From Haberlea rhodopensis (Eukaryota; Streptophyta; Magnoliopsida; Lamiales; Gesneriaceae), in NCBI GenBank assembly GCA_907163345.1, contig CAJQUN010000001.1:6944001-7008000 (forward strand): 64,000 nt of DNA. Reading direction: 5' to 3'. The notes under the pieces are model-generated. The model was not told the DNA's origin. It ran no database searches and saw only the letters and a list, made by a program, of their open reading frames with translations. Below, in pieces: positions 60,279 through 64,000 of this stretch (positions are counted from its first letter, which is position 1; the number at the start of each line of letters is the position of its first letter). Made by a program: the position numbers and the translations under genes.

Positions 60279-60642
60279 TTATTCACTAGACTGAGCTTGA
60301 ACCTCAAATGATTAAAAAAGGAGGTTGTCATAGGCTTGTTGAGTATATCCGTTGTTCGATTAAATGAAGGCACGTGATGAACTGATAGAATATTGGCCAA
60401 AACTTTTTCCATAACAAAATATAAGTCGGGTTCAACATGCTTTGTTCTGGAGTGTAAGACATGATTAGCACTAAGGGCTATTGTACTCAAATTATCACAC
60501 CACAAAACAGGAGTACAAGTCGTGTGTATGCGCAGCTCAGACAAGACAAGAGTGATTGAACCCAAATAAGTTCTGTTGTAGCATTGGCAAGACTTCGATA
60601 TTCTGCTTCCGTACTAGAGCGAGAAAACAAGGGTTGCTTCTT
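60279..60642 (-). repeat. Second copy of a copia RNase H fragment
   Basis: This 364-base block repeats 57403-57766 in the same orientation with only a handful of substitutions (e.g. ACAGGAG for ACAAGAG, CATAAC for CTAAC context). It carries LWCDNLSTIALSANHV and RTKHVEPDLYFV. The match begins abruptly at TTATTCACTA and ends at GGTTGCTTCT, fused to the gypsy LTR CGATCG cluster. Confidence 0.9.
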
Positions 60643-61670
60643 CGAGCGTGTTGATCGATCGATCGACGGGTGTTTCGCGATCGATCGGAAATAAATACCG
60701 ATCGATCGGTGAAGGCAGAACATGTGATTTTATTTGTTTGTTCTTTTCAAGTTATTATATGGTGACATATAGGATATGGTACATTTTCTTTGATATTGAA
60801 TGATGAATAATGATATGATTCTTCTATGATGATATCCGTGTAGAGCCGTCACAAACTACTGGTGGACATCGAATAGGGTGAAAGATCGTGTTGATGATCA
60901 CTCTACCTTTTGTCTCAGGTACGTGGGACGTACGAACACTTGTGTTATCATTCATATCTTATTGTGATTATTATATGACGTGGAGTGAGTGAAGATTAAC
61001 GCATTGAGGCGTGTTTGAGTATTATTGCGAGGCATGCCGTAATATAATATTTGGGGTTCTTATATGGAGTTGAAATGCAATATTCATTGGCTACTCTTAT
61101 GATGGGATTCATAGTGAGCGTAATAGTAATGGGATATGTGCTACCCATATAAGAATAAATATTATATGCAGCCTGCAGATTTGGAGAGGGTATTCACGGG
61201 GATGAGTGGATTATGACATGTCAAGATATTTACATAAGATATATCAATTGTAGAAATTATATTATGTTTGAGTATGCTACAGGAACAACTAAAGGAACCG
61301 AGATACATATGAGATACATGGAGTTTGTATAACTACTGTTTTGGTGATTTATTTGTACTATTTGTTTATATATGTTGATTTTCAAGTACAATGGTGTTCA
61401 TGTATCTTTTGTGGGTTGTTCTGTAGGGACATTTTGGGCGAGGGAAGCCAGGATTGTGGGTCCTTGTTGTTGTACACTGTTGGTAGAGTAGTCGATTAGA
61501 GAAGAGAGAAGACATGTATATTTTGAATGTGGTTACACTATGGCATGTAATTAATGATTCCTAGTTATGTTCATAATCGACGTAACTCTACGTAACTCTA
61601 GACATACACTTATCATCAATGTTCATATTATATTCTGTCATTCAAAAAGGCAGTGAGGGCCTTACATTAG

Positions 61671-61682
61671 TGGTATCAGAGC
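61671..61682 (+). other. Primer binding site, initiator Met tRNA
   Basis: TGGTATCAGAGC follows the probable LTR end by four bases. Confidence 0.85.
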
Positions 61683-61818
61683 ATATACCTGGGTGTTGGG
61701 TAGACTAGTGACCTAGTGGGGTCTAGGTGCACTGAGATATATGTTCTGCTTGCTATTCGTTGTTGTCTTCTATGTGCTGTATTAACAGGTATATTGTGAT
61801 GCTCCGTATGTACAAAGC

Positions 61819-63524
61819 ATGGCTAATCTGCCAAAAGGTGTGGATGAGGCAATGAGTGTCAATGCTAGTGGAGGTCCAATTCCTGTGCCATCACCTCCAG
61901 TTGGTCAAGGACCTGTTGAACAAGTATTGTTACCAGGAGAACTGAGCCTAACACAGTTTTTGAGCTATCAACCCCCAAAAATTGAGGGTACTGAAACTGG
62001 AGAGGAAGTTGAAGATTGGTTGGAACGGATCGAGCAGATATTTGTGTCCGCTCCTTGTGCTCGCACTGCATGGGTCCGATTGGCAGAATTTCAGTTAGCA
62101 AAGAAACCATATTTGTGGTGGAAAACAACAGTGCAAGAAGTACAAGCTATGGGACAAGTAATTGATTGGAATGTCTTCCGCACCCGCTTCCTTAATTGTT
62201 ATTTTTCTGTTGCTGCAAGACAACTAAAAGAAGAGGAAACATGAGTGTAGCTGACTACACTCATCAGTATTCTGCATTGTTATGATATGTTCCCCATATC
62301 GCTGCCAATGTGAAAGACAAAGTGAGACATTTTTTGAGAGGCTTAAGGCCGGAACTTTTTGATCGAGTGATCTCACAGAACCCTACTTCCTTTGAAGAGG
62401 CTATGATGAGAGCAGAGTTGGCTGAAATCGGAGTAAGTGCCTATAAAGAAGTAGCATCACAACAGAGAGTGATTTCTGATAGTTTGAAACCCAAAAGTGA
62501 GCAATTTAAAGCAAGGGGTGGATCATCCTCATCATCAGTATCATCAAGATATAGTGGTAAACAATTTGGTGGAAGTCAGTTGAACCGAGGACAGACACAG
62601 ACTATGGGGAGTCGACTGATTCGGTGTTTTTATTGTGGAAGGCCACACTTGAAAAGACATTTTCCAAGGTTGGAAAGCGTGTGCAGTGCTTCAAAAGCAG
62701 ATCATGTGACATGTTTTGTCTGCGGTGTGGTAGGTCATATAGCACGGAATTGTCCGAATCGTGTTGGACAGAGGGGAAGAGGAAAAGTATTGAAAAGTCA
62801 ATCGCAACAGGGCTTACCTCCACGTACATTTGGGGGACCATCTGTTAGACCTTCTCAAGGTCAAGTGTATGCATTGAATCGAGAACAAGCAGAAACGGCT
62901 CCAGAAGATGTAATCACGGGTAAGTGTTTATTATGTACTTATCCTGCATTAATGTTGATTGATACGGGTGCATCACACTCTTTTGTTGCACGAAATTTTG
63001 TAACGAAGTATGATATGCTTACGTCCCCATTGTTGATACCTCTGGTTATATCGACACCCACGGGAGAAAAGATGATAACATATAGTATGTTACGGGATTG
63101 TGTTATTAGTTGTGATGAAAATACTTTGAGGGCTGATTTACTGATTTTGGATATGCATGATTTCGATTGTATTGTTGGGATAGATATCTTGAATAAATAT
63201 CAGGCTCTTGTTGATTGCTGTCATAAAATAGTTCGGTTCAAATCTGAATTGGGTCAGAAGTGGATCTTTTATGGTCAAGGTTCACGTTCAAGAATTCCGT
63301 TGATCTCTATGATGAAAATGCCACGTTTGTTAGAACGTGGACACCTAGGCTATATCATTTATGCTATTGATAGAGCAGAAAATGAGATAGATAAAAAGAT
63401 AGAAGATATACCAGTTGTTGCTGAATTTACAGATATCTTTCCGGATGAAATTCCAGGATTTCCACCAAGTCGAGCAGTGAAATTTGAAATTGAGTTGATG
63501 CCAGGAACATCTCCAATTTCTTGA
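61819..63524 (+). pseudogene. Gypsy gag and protease
   Basis: Gag begins at 61819 (MANLPKGVDEAMSVN) and shows EVEDWLERIEQIF and LAKKPYLWWKT. The frame breaks at 62244 and resumes from 62241 in another frame, with a TGA at 62283-62285. The ORF 62310-63524 has RHFLRGLRPELFDRV, two cysteine clusters (CFYCGRPHLKRHF, degenerate, and CFVCGVVGHIARNC, a good CCHC knuckle), the aspartic protease site LIDTGASHSFV, and DCIVGIDILNKY. It ends with a TGA at 63522-63524 where the family has Arg before APYRMAP. Both stops are CGA to TGA type changes. Confidence 0.9.
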
Positions 63525-64000
63525 GCACCGTATAGAATGGCTCCAACTGAGTTAAAAGAGTTGAAGACTCAGTTGCAAGACTTATTAGATAAAGGATATA
63601 TACGACCTAGTGTTTTGGGGTGCACCAGTGTTGTTTGTAAAGAAGAAAGATGGGTCGATGCACCTATGTATTGATTATAGACAACTGAACAAGGTGACTG
63701 TGAAGAATAAATATCCTTTACCGCGTATTGATGATTTATTCGATCAACTACAAGGGTCTGCAGTATATTCCAAGATAGAATTTGAGGTCAGGGTATCATC
63801 AAATACAAGTAAAACAGGCAGATGTACAGAAAACAGCATTCCGAACTCGCTATGACCACTATGAATTTTTAGTCATGCCATTCGGGTAACCAACGCCCCG
63901 GCTGTTTTTATGAGCCTAATGAATCAGGTCTTTCATGACTGTCTGGATCAATTTGTGATTGTGTTTATAGATGATGTTGAGTCTTAAACACATGGTTGTG
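63525..64000 (+). pseudogene. Gypsy reverse transcriptase, beginning only
   Basis: Motifs are spread over three frames: APYRMAPTELKELK, then WGAPVLFVKKKDGSMHLCID and YRQLNKVTVKNKYPLPRIDD (63610-63855), then YEFLVMPFG and, at the edge, VIVFIDDV carrying the catalytic Asp pair. At least two frameshifts. Truncated by the window end. Confidence 0.88.

Larger units (their letters stand above)
60643..64000 (+). mobile_element. Ty3/gypsy retrotransposon, right end cut by window
   Basis: LTR-like sequence to about 61666 (ending CCTTACA), a primer site, gag, protease and the beginning of RT. The order so far and the gag/RT motifs fit the chromovirus-type gypsy lineage; the integrase (with or without a chromodomain) lies beyond the window. 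Several stops and frameshifts mark it as inactive. The LTR's left end is replaced by a copia fragment. Confidence 0.88.

Overview
The window is nuclear DNA from a flowering plant: genes have many introns with GT/AG borders, intergenic DNA is AT-rich, and it is filled with LTR retrotransposons, SINEs, a LINE fragment and DNA transposons. The ORF at the left edge resembles, from memory, a repeat protein family seen in Gesneriaceae genomes such as Dorcoceras. Lamiales is therefore my best guess, but the sequence alone does not prove it.

Three ordinary plant genes are present. (1) 14434-29579 (+) is a 13-exon plant synaptotagmin/extended-synaptotagmin of the SYT4/SYT5 type, an ER-plasma membrane tether with SMP and two C2 domains. 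(2) 35998-39823 (-) is a 5-exon plastidic type I signal peptidase (PLSP1 type). (3) 48509-56674 (+) is a 15-exon U-box/ARM/WD40 ubiquitin ligase of the LIN/CERBERUS family. SYT has one single-base frameshift against the conserved reading and LIN has two. Because everything else in those genes is intact, sequence error is as likely as gene decay. The three genes have no evident functional link.

Layout: 1-7869 is a decayed Ty1/copia element (minus strand) with a complete 5' LTR and an extra sense ORF after pol. 7870-14433 holds LTR remnants and a pogo-like DNA element. 14434-29579 is SYT, whose introns carry a nonautonomous LTR element, a GCG-rich DNA element, a giant inverted repeat made of two head-to-head copia fragments, and a solo LTR. 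Several of these sit inside one copy of a local tandem duplication whose sister copy preserves the empty site. 29580-35997 is intergenic with tRNA-derived SINEs flanked by target site duplications. After PLSP1, 40813-45834 is a complete Ty3/gypsy-type nonautonomous element (LTRs, gag, antisense ORF, no pol) with a 5-bp target duplication. 46523-48072 is a large solo LTR. After LIN, 57370-64000 is nested copia and gypsy material that runs off the right edge.

The most unusual structure is the roughly 5.2-kb near-perfect palindrome inside SYT intron 10. Other notable points are the extra ORF of the copia element, the antisense ORF and LTR-internal tandem array of the gypsy element, repeated CGATCGATCG arrays in two unrelated LTR families, and a duplicated splice acceptor in SYT intron 5. 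No CRISPR array, operon, rRNA gene or true tRNA gene was seen.
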